DNA from: Hygrocybe punicea
Taxonomy: Eukaryota; Basidiomycota; Agaricomycetes; Agaricales; Hygrophoraceae
Assembly: GCA_963556145.1 (NCBI GenBank)
Contig: OY744470.1
Location: 3,906,001-3,970,000, forward strand
Length of the DNA stretch: 64,000 nucleotides
Direction of reading: 5' to 3'
Below are positions 44,195 through 55,614 of the stretch, piece by piece. The stretch's first letter is position 1; every line of letters starts with the position of its first letter. The position numbers and the translations under genes are program-made. The notes beneath the pieces are model-generated. The model saw nothing but the letters and a program-made list of their open reading frames with translations, was not told where the DNA came from and did no database searches.

Positions 44195-46756
44195 GACTCT
44201 CCTCCCTCTCCTCCTCCCTCTCCCTCTCCCTCTCCCTCTCCCTCTCCGTCTCCATCTCTGTCTCCCTCCCGTCCCTGCTGCCTTCCCACCTTCCCCCTTC
44301 TCCCACTCCCACTCCCTTCTCCCACTCCCACCTTCCTCCCTCTCCTACTCCCACCTTCCTCCCTCTCCCACTCCCCTATCTTCCTCTCACCTGCCTTCTG
44401 CCCTTCACTATATAATTATGTATTTGGATAAAATAATCATTAAATTTATGTGTCTATTTTAAGTAATAGTGAGGTTATATATATTGATTCCAATGGAGAA
44501 TTGAGCAATATTAAATAGAAAAGCACAATATTTGAAGTGTGGTAAGTTCTGATTTTGTCATAGATTGTCATTGGGAATAAATAGCTCCTGTAACGGCTGA
44601 TAGCTGATAGTGAAAGTAAGATATTTTGCATTGTCAAAATAATAATGTTTTAATTTTGCTATTCCCTGTGCTTTTAATAAGTGCATTCAAATTATATTAC
44701 GTGGTACATTGTGTGTCATGTACAGATTGAAAAATTTTGATGACTTTATATGGCAGTTTCTGAGTAAATATTGGCTTGAGCTGGTGTGAGCTCTGTCAAT
44801 GTTGTGAACATGAAATAATTGCAGGCAGACTGGGGTGTGGCTCAAGCCTGTGGACCAACATGAGCCCACATGGCAGCAAGAGCTGGATCCTGGTCAACCC
44901 AATCCTGCAGCGAGAGCTAGGCCAGGGTCAACCCAATTCTGCAGCAAGAGCTGAGCATGGCAACCCAGTGCTGGAGCAATAGCCGGGCCGTGGTGAACCC
45001 AATCCTGCCGATTGGGTGGGTCCAGGATCAACCCAACGCTACAGAACGGGCTGGACCCCAGTCAACCTACCCTGCAGCAATAGCTGGACCCTGGTCAACC
45101 CAGTGCTGCAGCAAGAGCTGGGACCAGGTCAACCCAATGCTGCAGTAATTGCTGGACCTGGGTCAACCAAGTGCTGCAGCAATAGCTGGACCCCAGTCAA
45201 CCTACCCTGCAGCAAGTGCTGGGCCAGGGTCAACCTAGTGCAGCAGCAATAGCTGGACCCTGGTCAACCCAAGCCCTGCAGCAAGTGCTGGACCCTGGTC
45301 AACCCAGTGCTGCAGCAATAGCTGGACCCTGGTCAACCTACCCTGCAGCAAGTGCTGGGCCAGGGTCAACCCAGTGCTGCAGAAATAGCTGGACCCGGTC
45401 AACCCAAGCCCTGCAGGAAGTGCTGGACCTGGGTCAACCCAGTGCTGCAGCAAGAGCTGGGACCAGGTCAACCTACCCTGCAGCAAGTGCTGGGCCAGGG
45501 TCAACCAAATGCTGCAGCAATAGCTGGACCCCGGTCAACCCAAGCCCTGCAGGAAGTGCTGGACCCGGGTCAACCCAGTGCTGCAGCAAGAGCTGGGACC
45601 AGGTCAACCTACCCTGCAGCAAGTGCTGGGCCAGGGTCAACCTAGTGCAGCAGCAATAGCTGGACCCTGGTCAACCCAAGCCCTGCAGCAAGTGCTGGAC
45701 CCTGGTCAACCCAGTGCTGCAGCAATAGCTGGACCCTGGTCAACCTACCCTGCAGCAAGTGCTGGGCCAGGGTCAACCCAGTGCTGCAGAAATAGCTGGA
45801 CCCGGTCAACCCAAGCCCTGCAGGAAGTGCTGGACCTGGGTCAACCCAGTGCTGCAGCAAGAGCTGGGACCAGGTCAACCTACCCTGCAGCAAGTGCTGG
45901 GCCAGGGTCAACCAAATGCTGCAGCAATAGCTGGACCCCGGTCAACCCAAGCCCTGCAGGAAGTGCTGGACCCGGGTCAACCCAGTGCTGCAGCAAGAGC
46001 TGGGACCAGGTCAACCCAATGCCACAGTAATTGCTGGACCTGGGTCAACCAAGTGCTGCATCAATAGCTGGACCCTGGTCAACCCAAGCCCTGCAGGAGG
46101 TGCTGGACCTGGGTCAACCCAGTGCTGCAGCAAGAGCTGGGACCAGGTCAACCCAATGCTCCAGCAATAGCTGGCCCTGGGTTGACCCAGTGCTGCAGCA
46201 AAAGATGGCCCTGGGTCCACCCGGTGCAGCAGTAAGAGCTGGACCTGGGTTGACCCGATGCTGCAACAAGAGCTGGACCTGGGTTGACCCAATCCTGCAG
46301 CAAGAGCTAGGGCCAGGTCAACCCAGCAATTGCTGGACCCCAGTCACCCCCTCCAGCATGTGCTGGGCCCTGGTCAACCCAATGCCGCAGCAACAGCTGG
46401 GTCCAGGTCAACCCCAGTGTGCAGCAAGAACTGGTCTAGGGTCAACCCAGTGCTGCAGCAATAACTGAAGCCAGGTAAACCCACATGGCTTGAACAGCTG
46501 GACCTGGGTCAACCCATCCATCCTGGAATAGCTGCCCTGGGTTAACCTACCCCATGGCAGAGCTGACACCGGGTTGACCCACCCAGGCGCCCTTGACCAG
46601 CAAGATCTGTACCTGGGTCAACCTACCACACCACATTTCCCCAGCAAGAGCTGTCTTTTGGGTTAACCTACCCCCCCAGCAAGCAACTGCGCTATGTGTA
46701 CCTACCTTTTGCAACTATATCTGCGATCGGGTTAACCAAAACGACTGGGTCTACTG
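44195..46756 (-). repeat. Right arm of foldback element with 407-bp tandem duplication
   Basis: Inverted copy of the left arm. A 407-bp block around 45216-45622 is repeated directly at 45623-46029 (for example the identical frames at 45235-45504 and 45642-45911), making this arm longer. Confidence 0.88.
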
Positions 46757-49144
46757 ATTCTTCGTCCGTGAGGTTCACAGGTCGGGTTAGATCTCGTAAC
46801 CAAGTCTCGACGAGGGCAAGACAAACATTGGCCGCACGGGCTTTATCGGATCGCGGTATGTCAGAAACGGCTTCCTGATTTGTGTAGACGAGGACGGCCA
46901 GTAATTCTTGGAGTCGGTCGGCTGTGGCACGGCAGCGGCCACATACGGCAATTGGCTTAGACGATATGGCGATGGGTTGGTAGTTGACGACTTCCATAAA
47001 GAAACTGTAGGAGTGGTCGAGCCAATCGTCGGAGTCGTTGATCTCCTCGGGGTCTTCTGCAGTGCAGGGACGTCGGGAGAGTCCGTCAGGTGCACCGTGT
47101 GCGGAAGCGGGTACGTGAACGAGTCTAAAGTCAAATAAGAGCACGCCGGCTATCCATTGGTTGATCGTTGCATTGGGCTGAATGTCGGGGTTGTTGAGCA
47201 TCCCTTTTATGTACTTCGCGTCGACTTCAACAGTGAGGTTGCGGACGCCGATAATGAAAATCCGGTAGGCACAGAGGGCCCTGAAGAGGCCATAGAGCTC
47301 GAGCTTAGACTGGGAGTATCAGGCTTCACGTTCATTCCACAATATTGAACCAAAGCGATTCGGATAGTGTTTTCCATCCACACGGATTTGCATGAGAATG
47401 AAGCCAACTCCAAGGATGGAGGAATCAATGGCGAGAATAACTTCCCATTCATGCGTGTAGTCGATAGCATGCAGTGCTGGTGATGTGATGATGGCGTTTT
47501 TGAGCTAGTGGATGGCGGTCTCTTCTTCTTTGTCAACTTTGAAGGGTGTCCCTTTGCAAGTAAGATGGATGAGGGGTTGGGAGTGGAGTGAGAAGTCTTT
47601 GATAAAGATGCGCAAGACACCACAGATACTGAGGAAGGCACAGACTTTGGTGAGGTTAGTCGGTATTGGCCAATCACGAATTTTCTGCATTTTGGACTCG
47701 TCAGCTACTCGTCCTTCATATGTGCATCAATGGCCAACAACGATGACTGAGGGTTGACACAACTCGAGTTTCTTGCCGTTGAAGGTACCCCCGACATAGC
47801 GGAAACGCTGGATGATGCGGTTTACACCTTGGAAGTGCTCCCAAATGAAACGTCGGATTGCTGGGTTCTCGGGTATGGTCTCGTATGTACCGTCGGGTTG
47901 CACGTAGCGGGTTGGAGGCCCTTTGACGGGAATATCGTCCATATACGGAACGGCAAGATGAGGGATTTTGTCACGGAGGATGTACGTGGAGTCACCGTGT
48001 AGGCTCTGCGGGGAATTTGTGTATCCCATAGCGATCCGTGTAAGTCGAAGTGTTCCAAGTGGAGACTGAAAGGTCATATAGTCCCGAGACGAGGGGTGGA
48101 TGAGGCGTTGGTCGAAAGAGATGAAGAGGTCGAAGGAAGCGTAGCAAGAGTGGCCGCCAAAGGCCTCGGCCAAGTGCTCGGTCATGGGCGGTACAGCGGG
48201 ATCGCGGATAGTGACAGCATTAAGTGGCTGTAGATCGTGGACAATTCGAAGGGACTTCCCATCCTTTTTCAAAACGCAGAACCAGCGGGAGCGGTATGAC
48301 GAATTTGAGGGTTCATAGGTACCAGCGTTAATTTTGTCTTTGATGATGCCGATGACTTCGTTAAGGATGCCGGGTGGGATCGGGATATTTCTATGGACCA
48401 TGGGTCATGTGGTACAGTGGGAATGTGGATCAGTGGGAAGTAGTCCATGTTGAATTGCCCTTTCTCGGATTCGTTCCAGGCGAAAGCGGCTTCTTGCGTT
48501 TTGATGATATGGTGGCCGAGTTTTTCTTCCTCAGGCCAAAGGAATCCATCCGGGTTCATTGGCATCGCGTCGTGTCGTTCCTGGGTATAGCGGGTGCTGG
48601 GTGTAAAGTCGGGCGGGTGAGTCGGGAGCATGGGTAAATCGGCTAGCGGGTCGCTGGTGATCTCGCGTATGATTCGGTATTCGTCGGGGAGAGTGGTAGA
48701 AATTGGGCGGATACAATCGGCTACCTTCTTATACTTTTTCTTGATAACGACTCCTTTTAGGTCCCTGGTATGGGGGGTGGTATACGAGATATAAGTAGCG
48801 TGTTCAGTAGAGGCCTTGTTACAAATATTCGAAGAAGAAATATGTGACGCAGGAGCAGAGACGGAACAAGACGAAGGAAGGGTATCGGTAGTACGTAGCT
48901 GATTTTGTACATCGGTCAACAATGAAATGTACTGGGCGGCAGTCTGAGGCTGAGATGAAGAGAAATCTAAATCGATAGAAAAACATAAGTCCTCTTCTAG
49001 GGGAAACGGCAAAAGGGAAGCATAGTTCGTGGTATAGGTGTGGTCGCTTTCGAGTGGCGGCTTCTCATCTCCCGGTGCGTCCTTCCCGAGAGGTATCTCC
49101 AGGTCCTCGACTTCTACAAATCTGGCTTTCCGGTGTCGGACCAC
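46757..49144 (-). pseudogene. Gypsy B pol, proximal part (RT and RNase H)
   Basis: Minus-strand pol from the same start as A (VRHRKARFVEVEDLEIP) through RT (YMDDIPVKGP near 47950) and RNase H (VEVDAKY... near 47210) to LTDEE at the foldback junction (46764). At least three frame changes (near 48390, 47700 and 47205) and local divergence break it. It continues at 39812-38517 after the foldback element. Confidence 0.88.
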
Positions 49145-49719
49145 TCTCGTTGGTTCTTTTGGTTGTGCTCGATGGTGGGCAAGGTGACGACAGCGCTGGT
49201 GTTTGGATCCGTGATCGTGACTTGTTGCTCTCCGTTTTTATAATCCTTCGTAAGGGCCTCGGAAAGCGTGAAGAACGGGCAGCTGATAAGAATCTCGTAA
49301 GGGGCATCGTCGACGACTTGGACTTGTAGGAATAGATCGATGTCGCCAAAAGTGAATTTTAGGTTGGTGATCCGGCCGAGGGTGTCGTTGTCGCTTTTAT
49401 TTGCCGACTGCATCCGCATCTTCATATTTTGGAGGCCGTAACTGAGTTTTTCCCAGATGTCGCGTCGCATGCCGATGATCATAGAGCCGTTGTCGAGGAC
49501 GCACTCGAATACGAATTTGCCGTTGATGAGTGGGTAGACCGCATGGAGAGGGACTGAGTCGTGGCCGACGACAAGCGGGATGTTTTCCTGACAGTGTTGA
49601 CAGGTGCGAGTGGGGATTTCCGGTGTGTGAAAATGGAAGACCTTGACGTTGTTACTCTCGGCGGCGACCTTTTTCAACGTAGTGAGGTCCTTCATGTGAC
49701 AGCGGGCGTCGGACGACAT
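49114..49719 (-). CDS. Retropepsin of gypsy B, open frame
   Basis: 201 codons, open throughout, with the LDNGS active site (FECVLDNGSMIIGMRRDIW) and overlapping pol by 31 nt in -1 register. It supplies the comparison showing that the TGA in A was CGA. It is part of a dead element, so function is unlikely. Confidence 0.8.
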   Translation of the reverse strand: MSSDARCHMKDLTTLKKVAAESNNVKVFHFHTPEIPTRTCQHCQENIPLVVGHDSVPLHAVYPLINGKFVFECVLDNGSMIIGMRRDIWEKLSYGLQNMKMRMQSANKSDNDTLGRITNLKFTFGDIDLFLQVQVVDDAPYEILISCPFFTLSEALTKDYKNGEQQVTITDPNTSAVVTLPTIEHNQKNQREWSDTGKPDL

Positions 49720-49721
49720 GG

Positions 49722-51990
49722 CTAAAAGTTCTCATTGCGAAATGCAGACTTGAGAATCGAGCGCGCAGTCGATGACGGATTTGGTGATACCGGGATCTTT
49801 GATGGGGGCCTGGTAGCGGTACTGGGGATGCGATGCGGGAAGGTTCTAGGGAGTGCCCAGCACGAGGGTGGTCGGCTCGGTCGGCCGCGTGTTCGAAGGG
49901 GGAATATGGTGATCGGCTGCTCGTTGACAGGTCTGGTAGACGTTTTCTCGGTCGGTTTCGTGACGGGTACGGATGTAGAGGTGGCGGGCGGGTTGGGGTA
50001 CGACTCTCTGGACTTTCCTTTCGCTTTAGAGGGGATCTCTACGCCGTCAAATCTAACCCGTTTACGAAGCCGCTGCACTTCAGCTTCCAGAACCTTAATT
50101 TGTTCGTTGTCGTTGTCGATGTCGGACGTCGTGGACTGAAAGATGTCGGCGTACTCGGTGGTGACCTCTGGTTCGTAGGTGGGTGCTTCAACAGCGGAGA
50201 CGAAGTTAGTTTTGACATGAGGTGGCGGGTCGCATTGGAACGGTTCTGTGGGGTTGCAGGCAGGGGGAGCGCGGTTGCCAGGGTTCTGTGCGTGCCATGC
50301 GTCAAAGCGTTCCCTCATATTTTTGCCGACGATAGCCTTTGGAAGGTACATCCCATTGGGCAATATGATGCGGCCATGCTCGTTCTTGCGGCATATCCTG
50401 TCTCGAGTGTACTGCTCACAGATGGGACAATCCCGTATACGATGGAACGGGTCATCGCAAAAGAGGCAGTTGAAATTGGTGAAACCCTGTCCCGCGGTGG
50501 TTGGCTCAGCCCTATTTGCACGGGGTTATTACATTTGGTGAGGGCTTGCGTGAGGACGGCGAGTTGTTGCGAAACGAGACGAAAAAGGTCGGACACGTTA
50601 GGTTCGACCGGTTCCGCTTTAGGAATGACCGGGTCATAGCGAGCGGGTGGCGGGTAGCAGGTGGCGGGTTCTATTGGAGTTGAGTACCGGATGGCGGCAG
50701 GCGACGTTGACGATAGACGAGAGACGGTGGACGGTTCGGCCGTGGTTCCGGCCAGCAGGAAGTGGGCGCAGTTGTGGAAGTCCTGAAAGTCGTAAGGGTC
50801 GCTATGGAAATGGTTCGGTTTTTGGTACTGCAGACGGGTTTTGATGTCCTTTTTAAGCTCAAGATGGAAGCCGTTCTCGTACGCGATGTTGCGTTCTTGA
50901 GGAGAGATTCGACCCTTGTCTAAGAGGAATCCTGAGATCCGAATGAACTCGTGGTAATATTTGCCAAGTTCAGCGTGGGTACGGATACCGTAAGCGGTTT
51001 GGGTGTGTGTAAGACGGTCGAGATCCACCATAGTGTACCAGTGATCATCTTCCGTGCCCAGGTATAGCACGAGTACGCTCCTTTTGAATGCGGCATAATC
51101 GACGCCGGTCGCGCTAGGTAAGCTTGCCCAAAGCTCGTAGTCGCTAAGCAACGCGTAGCGCAGACTATGCTTAATGTGTCCTGCATCGTCGAGAGCGGCA
51201 TCGGCAGCAAGTATCTCGACTTCTTCGAAGAAGCGGTTTAAATTGAGCAGGTTCCCATCAAAGGTCGGGGCCGTTGGAGTGGTCCCGAGGGACCTCTCGG
51301 GATCAGGGACGGAATCACACGGAATGGTCTGGGTGGATGGGATGGGATAGGACAAGATCAACTGACTACCACATCGGGAACTGCTACTGACTAAGGAAGA
51401 GGTCACGTGATGTGCCAGGCACAACTACTACACCATGGAGTGACCGCGAGTGGGCATCTGTCGAGGAGTAACATGGGGAATGGTAGCAGTCGAGGATCCG
51501 GCAGTTGAAGTCATTGTGGGTGGAAGGAGCTGAGATGTCGATGAAGCGGTTGTTGGGTGTACGATGAGCGGGTCGGGTAACGTGGATGATGACGGCGTGG
51601 ACGAAGACGAAGACGGGGATGATGACGATGACGGAGTTTTCGATGTCGAGAGCGAAGACGTGGATGGGGGTTCTAACGAGGTCGAAGTCGGGGACGTAGG
51701 CGATGCGGGTGTCGAACTGAGATTGGATGAGTCGGGTGTTATGGTAATTATCGGTATATCGACCAATTCGAGACTGTCGGATGAAAGGTATAAGGGGGTA
51801 TTTGACCCTGAGATGAGCAGAAGATTCTTATGTTGAGTGAGGTGATCGGGTACTAGCTAGAAAAAGTCGTCGTCGATTGTCGGGTTGAAGGCGGCTAAAG
51901 AGAGTTCTTGTTGAAGAGTTCTTCGAGGAAGATCTCGAAGACGACGGTCAGAGGGAGGGATACGGGAAGAGGAAGCTATGGTGGTGCTAG
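49722..51990 (-). pseudogene. gag of gypsy B, disrupted
   Basis: Minus-strand gag. The Ser/Thr/Pro-rich N-terminus (VDIPIITITPDSSNL from 51766) is cut at 51432 by a 158-bp mini-element. The capsid-like part (FFEEVEILAADAAL) resumes at about 51270, where the frame reads through the CAA that is a stop in A. A zinc knuckle lies near 50420 and the tail ends near 49722 after a frameshift near 50360. Confidence 0.82.
51275..51432 (-). mobile_element. 158-bp TG...CA mini-element, second copy
   Basis: On the minus strand it reads TGTAGTAGTTGTGCC...CCACTCCA, flanked by ATGG and ACGG (plus strand CCGT at 51271-51274, CCAT at 51433-51436); element A shows the single site CCACGGCCC. Similar throughout to 12716-12875 but diverged. 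Confidence 0.7.
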
Positions 51991-52015
51991 ACTATTCCTC
52001 GCGGTGGGCTCCAGA

Positions 52016-52810
52016 TGTAAAGGCGAGGTTGGGGTGGCTGCGGAATAATAATCCTAAGCCTGTGGGGGTCAGTGTGAAAGTGACTAGGAATAGTCTAGTG
52101 AGCTTCAGTAAGATGATAGGATATAAATGATAAGAAGCCGCCAAGTAAACTACTGAAATCTATCGAGGCCGGTCGAAGCCGACGAAGCCGACAGTGTCGG
52201 GTATGGCGGGTCGGGTGTCGGGTAACGAGAAACATAGAGATTAAGATGGTAGAAGGACGGGGAGAGCGTTGAGGAAACCGACGAGTAGTGTGTGCGATGG
52301 ATTTTACTGAGAGGCTGATTTTCAGAGAGAGGAAATGGGGGAACTGGTTTCTTATTTTGAGACGGCACTTGGGCACCGTTTTTATACTACAAATTTCTGT
52401 ACCTAGATTCGGATGAGAGTCCTCGGCCGATGAGAGGAAACAAAGGAGAATAAAAATGGGAAAGTAGGAAGAGCGTTGCAAGGCGACGTTGACAGGGAAA
52501 ATGGGTGGAAGATATAAAAAACCATAAAAGATGCAATATACTTTACTATATCTCCATAAGGGAGACGCTAGGCGCAAATAAGGCAAGTCCGATGTTGGGA
52601 TCCCAGTCCGATGAGATCTATCTTTGATATTTGAAGTTCCGTGAGTTTAGGAGATGGACCGACCAGGTACGTGAGTGGCCGTGCTAGTCGGTATGCATCG
52701 GGTTGCGTCGGGTTGCGTCGGGTTCGAGCGTAGATTGCTAGAGACGTCGGGTTCGAGCGGATTCGCTAGATATCGATGTTACGGCCTCAGAGGGTCGAGG
52801 ACCCTTTACA
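52016..52810 (-). repeat. 5' LTR of gypsy B
   Basis: 795 bp. The outer end on the minus strand is TGTAAAGGG (A and others: TGTAGAGGG); the inner end is followed by TC and the TGGAGCCCACC primer-binding site. Confidence 0.92.
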
Positions 52811-53909
52811 ATGTTTCATTTGAAGGTGTTGGTGGTGAAGGATGAGAATCGATGCTCGATTTGCGACTCGTATGACCTGAGAAATCTGCAAAGAGTTCAC
52901 TCTTCGGAGGGCTATGTAGCGTGACACCGTGTCTGCCGGAAGCCTACGGTGGTCAGAGCCAATGAGAAGACAAGGATCAAGATCATACTTACCAGAGCAA
53001 CTGCCCAGCCCCGTCGTTGTCCAAATGTCATGGCAACATGGACGCCATGTTGATTGATCTTGCAGAACTTGCTGGGTCCACATTTTTGACATTCAGAGAG
53101 CTTCTTGTCGAGCTGGGCCATGCACATCTTCTCTCGTTCTGCAATCCCACCGTCTTGTTCCGCATTGCTTACATCATTGCTGTCCAGGTCAAGTAAAATG
53201 GGCTGCGATTTTTTTCCCTTGCCGGTTGTAGTGCTGGTGGTTTTGCTGCGAGCACGTAAGGAAGCCAGATACTAGGAGCCATGCAGCATTAGTAACCAAA
53301 GCAATGCATTGTAAATCCATACCTGGTCAGGAACAATGATTGAGACAGAGACAGGTGCAGCTTTTGCAGCTTTAGACTCCTCCGCATGTGCGCCAATGAC
53401 ATCCTCAATCAAACCTGGCCAGTCATCCTCCGAGGCCAAACTTATGGCCAAAGACTTGACGGTTGCCATTGAGAGCTTGTACGAAATTGTTGGCTTGCAT
53501 GCGAGTGAGAGGCATCCAAGAGCTTCATATATAATCTCCAAAGCATCCACTAGGCTATCAGTCACAGACATATTGCGACGCTGAGCACCCAAGTCAGTCG
53601 GAATGAGAATGGAGAACTCTGAAAACATAGCATTATCAGTTTTCATGGAGGACTCAGATGTGGGGACTCACTTAGCACCTCAGCTGGCTTGTTTTCTTCC
53701 TTGGGATCAGGAGAAGGGGCACTCTTCGAAGGCCGTCCACGCTTTCTGGTGAAAGCAGGTGGTAACTGCGATGTAACACTAGCATCGGATAAGTAATTCG
53801 CATCATCTTGGGGTGATTCGGCAGGCGAGTCAGTAGCATCAATAGTTGCTGCCTTAGCAGCCGAGATTTTGGGTTTGGCAACCTTGCGCTTTGCCTTTGC
53901 CTTGGGCAT
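52811..53909 (-). pseudogene. Second gene of the Tc1-like element, 5' part
   Basis: Exons 53909-53672, 53618-53323, 53271-52993 and 52943-52811 (introns about 50 bp, GT...AG). The N-terminus is very basic (MPKAKAKRKVAKPK) and includes an AT-hook-like RKRGRPSKSA; then ISYKLSMATVKSLAISLAS, VSVSIIVPDQYLASLRAR and a Cys-containing motif ECQKCGPSKFCKI, then GRHGVTLHSPPKSELFADF. It is interrupted in exon 4 by gypsy B; the reading frame continues at 26157. Recalled as an abundant uncharacterised Agaricomycete family; function unknown. The basic/AT-hook start suggests DNA binding. The ATG lies only 20 bp inside the right inverted repeat. Confidence 0.8.
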
Positions 53910-53928
53910 GGTGGTTGTGACAAGAGTG

Positions 53929-54147
53929 CCGGATGCCGCGTTTGGTCAGATGTGAAAAATAACGAATCCAAAAATTCTAAAGAGATGGGCACCTGCGGGC
54001 AGCCCAGGAGAATACACTGCTATAGATATCTAAGTAATCCAACTGATATTGACCGTGCTATAGCCAATTTACTCCCCATGTATTTTATTATTCAAAAAAA
54101 GGAAATTCTCACACGCGCCTTAGGTTCCGCAAATGGCTGTAATAAAA
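53929..54147 (-). repeat. Right terminal inverted repeat, inner part
   Basis: Inverted match to 22012-22200 plus 24390-24406, ending at GGCTGTAAT. The outer remainder lies at about 61307-61404, separated by 7.2 kb. Confidence 0.85.
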
Positions 54148-54639
54148 ACAACATCCACCGTCACCCTACAACAGTATATCAGAGGAACAGGTAAGCAGAG
54201 GCGAGAAACAATATATAGGCATGAGAAGATGAAAAAGAGTTATTCTACAATGGTGATGAGTTTCTCAGCCAGCTGAGCTCCAACACTCTCGACACAGCTG
54301 TAAGCATGCTGGAAACCAAACCCTTCCTTCACCAATGCAAGCATGTCCTTTTTACATCCGTAGCCCATTTCACCAAATTCGAGAACTTCAAAATGTTTGA
54401 ATGCCTCGTCATACTTCAGCGGGTTTTGGCCGTCGAGTAAAAATCTTCCCATCCTGTTCCACCACACCGCATACCAATCTTCACTGCATCATTCAGGATT
54501 GCCACAATCAGCAGCATGGGAAGTGATTATGGGTGGCTCAGTTGCAACAATCCGCTTATGCTTGTCGAGGACCTCCTTAACATCTGCCACAGCCTGTAAA
54601 ATGTTCGAACCAATCATATCTCTATGTTCCATCGTTAGC

Positions 54640-55614
54640 TAGGGATGACCACGGGTCTTGAACGGGTCGGCTCGGCTGACACCACACCCATACCCGTGAA
54701 CACCTTACCTGGGGCGGTTTTGACCCACACCGCACCCGAACATCCATGGGTCACGATGGTACACCTTACCTGTGGTGTACCATCACGTCCCGCCATCCAC
54801 CACAGCCCCCGTTCTGCTCTGCAACCTCGCAGATGCAGCGCCGGTGTCAATTGACGCGACGTGCTTGTCCGCGAGGTGATAAACATGGGGAACGAGGGGG
54901 GCATGTGCCGTCGGACGCGTTGTAGCGCGTCTGTGAGGTGGACAAGAGGGGGACAAGAGGGGGACGCGTCGCCGTCATCGCTGTTGCGTGTCCGTGAGGT
55001 GGACAAAGGGGGATGCGTCATTGTTGCGTGTCCGCGAGGTGGACAAAGGCCTGGGCCGGGGGACGTGTTGTTGTTGTTGTTGCGTGTCCACGAGGTGGAC
55101 GAGAGGGGGTGCATTGTTGTTGTTGCTTGTCTGTGAGGTGGATGAGAGGGGCATGTGTTGTTGTTGTTGCATGTCCGCGAGGTGGATGAGAGGGTGATGC
55201 GTTGTTGTTGTTGCGTGTCTGCGAGGTGGACGAGAGGGCGACGCGTCGTTGTCGTTGCGTGCTGTTGCCCCATGCTGTTGTTGTTGTTGTCATAGCGTAG
55301 TTAGCTACAGTTCATTACTTGATCAGAAATTGAGACTTACCTAGGCCGGGAAGTGGGAGCACCACCCCCCGGCCGCTTCCCTGCTCCTTCCTTTGACTGT
55401 TCCGGTCGGTCGTCTGGTCGCCGCGTGCTTGCTTGCCCTTGGTCGTAGCCGTCGAGGTGGTTGTGGTGGTTGTGTGATGAACCTGTGACACACCGCCAAA
55501 CTGCGGGTACGGGTCACGGTATGGTCACGGGTGACGAAACCAAACACCCTACCCATACCCGCGCAACCCGTTTTGGTAATACCGCGGGTTGACCCAAACC
55601 CATGGTTATCCCTA
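54640..55614. mobile_element. Non-autonomous hAT-like element 2
   Basis: 975 bp with inverted ends TAGGGATGACCACGGGT / TAGGGATAACCATGGGT and a perfect 8-bp duplication TCGTTAGC (54632-54639 and 55615-55622). The interior has a GTCAATTGAC motif (54846) shared with element 1 and a minisatellite at about 54915-55260 with units around GTTGTTGTTGCGTGTCCGCGAGGTGGAC. No transposase. Confidence 0.88.
54915..55260. repeat. Minisatellite in hAT-like element 2
   Basis: Six or so units of roughly 55-65 bp containing GCGTGTCYGYGAGGTGGAC and a GTT triplet run. It makes long Thr/Ser/Asn or Val/Arg frames on both strands that are not genes. Confidence 0.8.

Larger units (their letters stand above)
39813..46756. 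mobile_element. 6.9-kb foldback element inserted in gypsy B pol
   Basis: The ends are perfect inverted repeats starting CAGTAGACCCAGTCGTTTTG and continuing for more than 2 kb. The 7-bp ATTCTTC flanks both sides (39806-39812 and 46757-46763), and element A shows the empty site GACGGTATTCTTCGTCCG. Left arm 39813 to about 41965, right arm about 44195 to 46756. The arms consist of dozens of 36-40-bp repeats built on GGGTTGACC and CAGCTATTGCTGCAGCA, then an AT-rich segment and a GA-rich tract. Between the arms lie CGTCGTC-type low complexity (also inverted) and an AT-rich loop (about 42440-43590). No transposase is visible; all ORFs in the arms are repeat artefacts. Confidence 0.92.
26158..52810 (-). 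mobile_element. Ty3/gypsy retrotransposon B, with nested insertions
   Basis: The two 795-bp LTRs (26158-26952 and 52016-52810) are in minus orientation. The flanks are ACGT (26154-26157, plus strand) and ATGT (52811-52814), a 4-bp target duplication with one transition. Internal order on the minus strand: primer-binding site, gag, protease, pol, then an antisense accessory gene and the 3' LTR. Element A sits between pol and the accessory gene, and a foldback element sits inside pol. Frameshifts and stops show that B is inactive. Confidence 0.92.

Noticed and set aside
43514..44331. Thr/Gly/Arg- and Ser/Pro/Val-rich frames of over 200 codons
   Set aside because: Low-complexity GACGACG/CGTCGTC DNA is open in several frames on both strands; no domain.
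40101..46468. Long Gln/Gly/Pro/Ala frames (for example 40101-40538, 45216-45659) that look like repeat proteins
   Set aside because: They are translations of the foldback arm repeats, appear mirrored in both arms on opposite strands, and have no start context or codon pattern of a gene.
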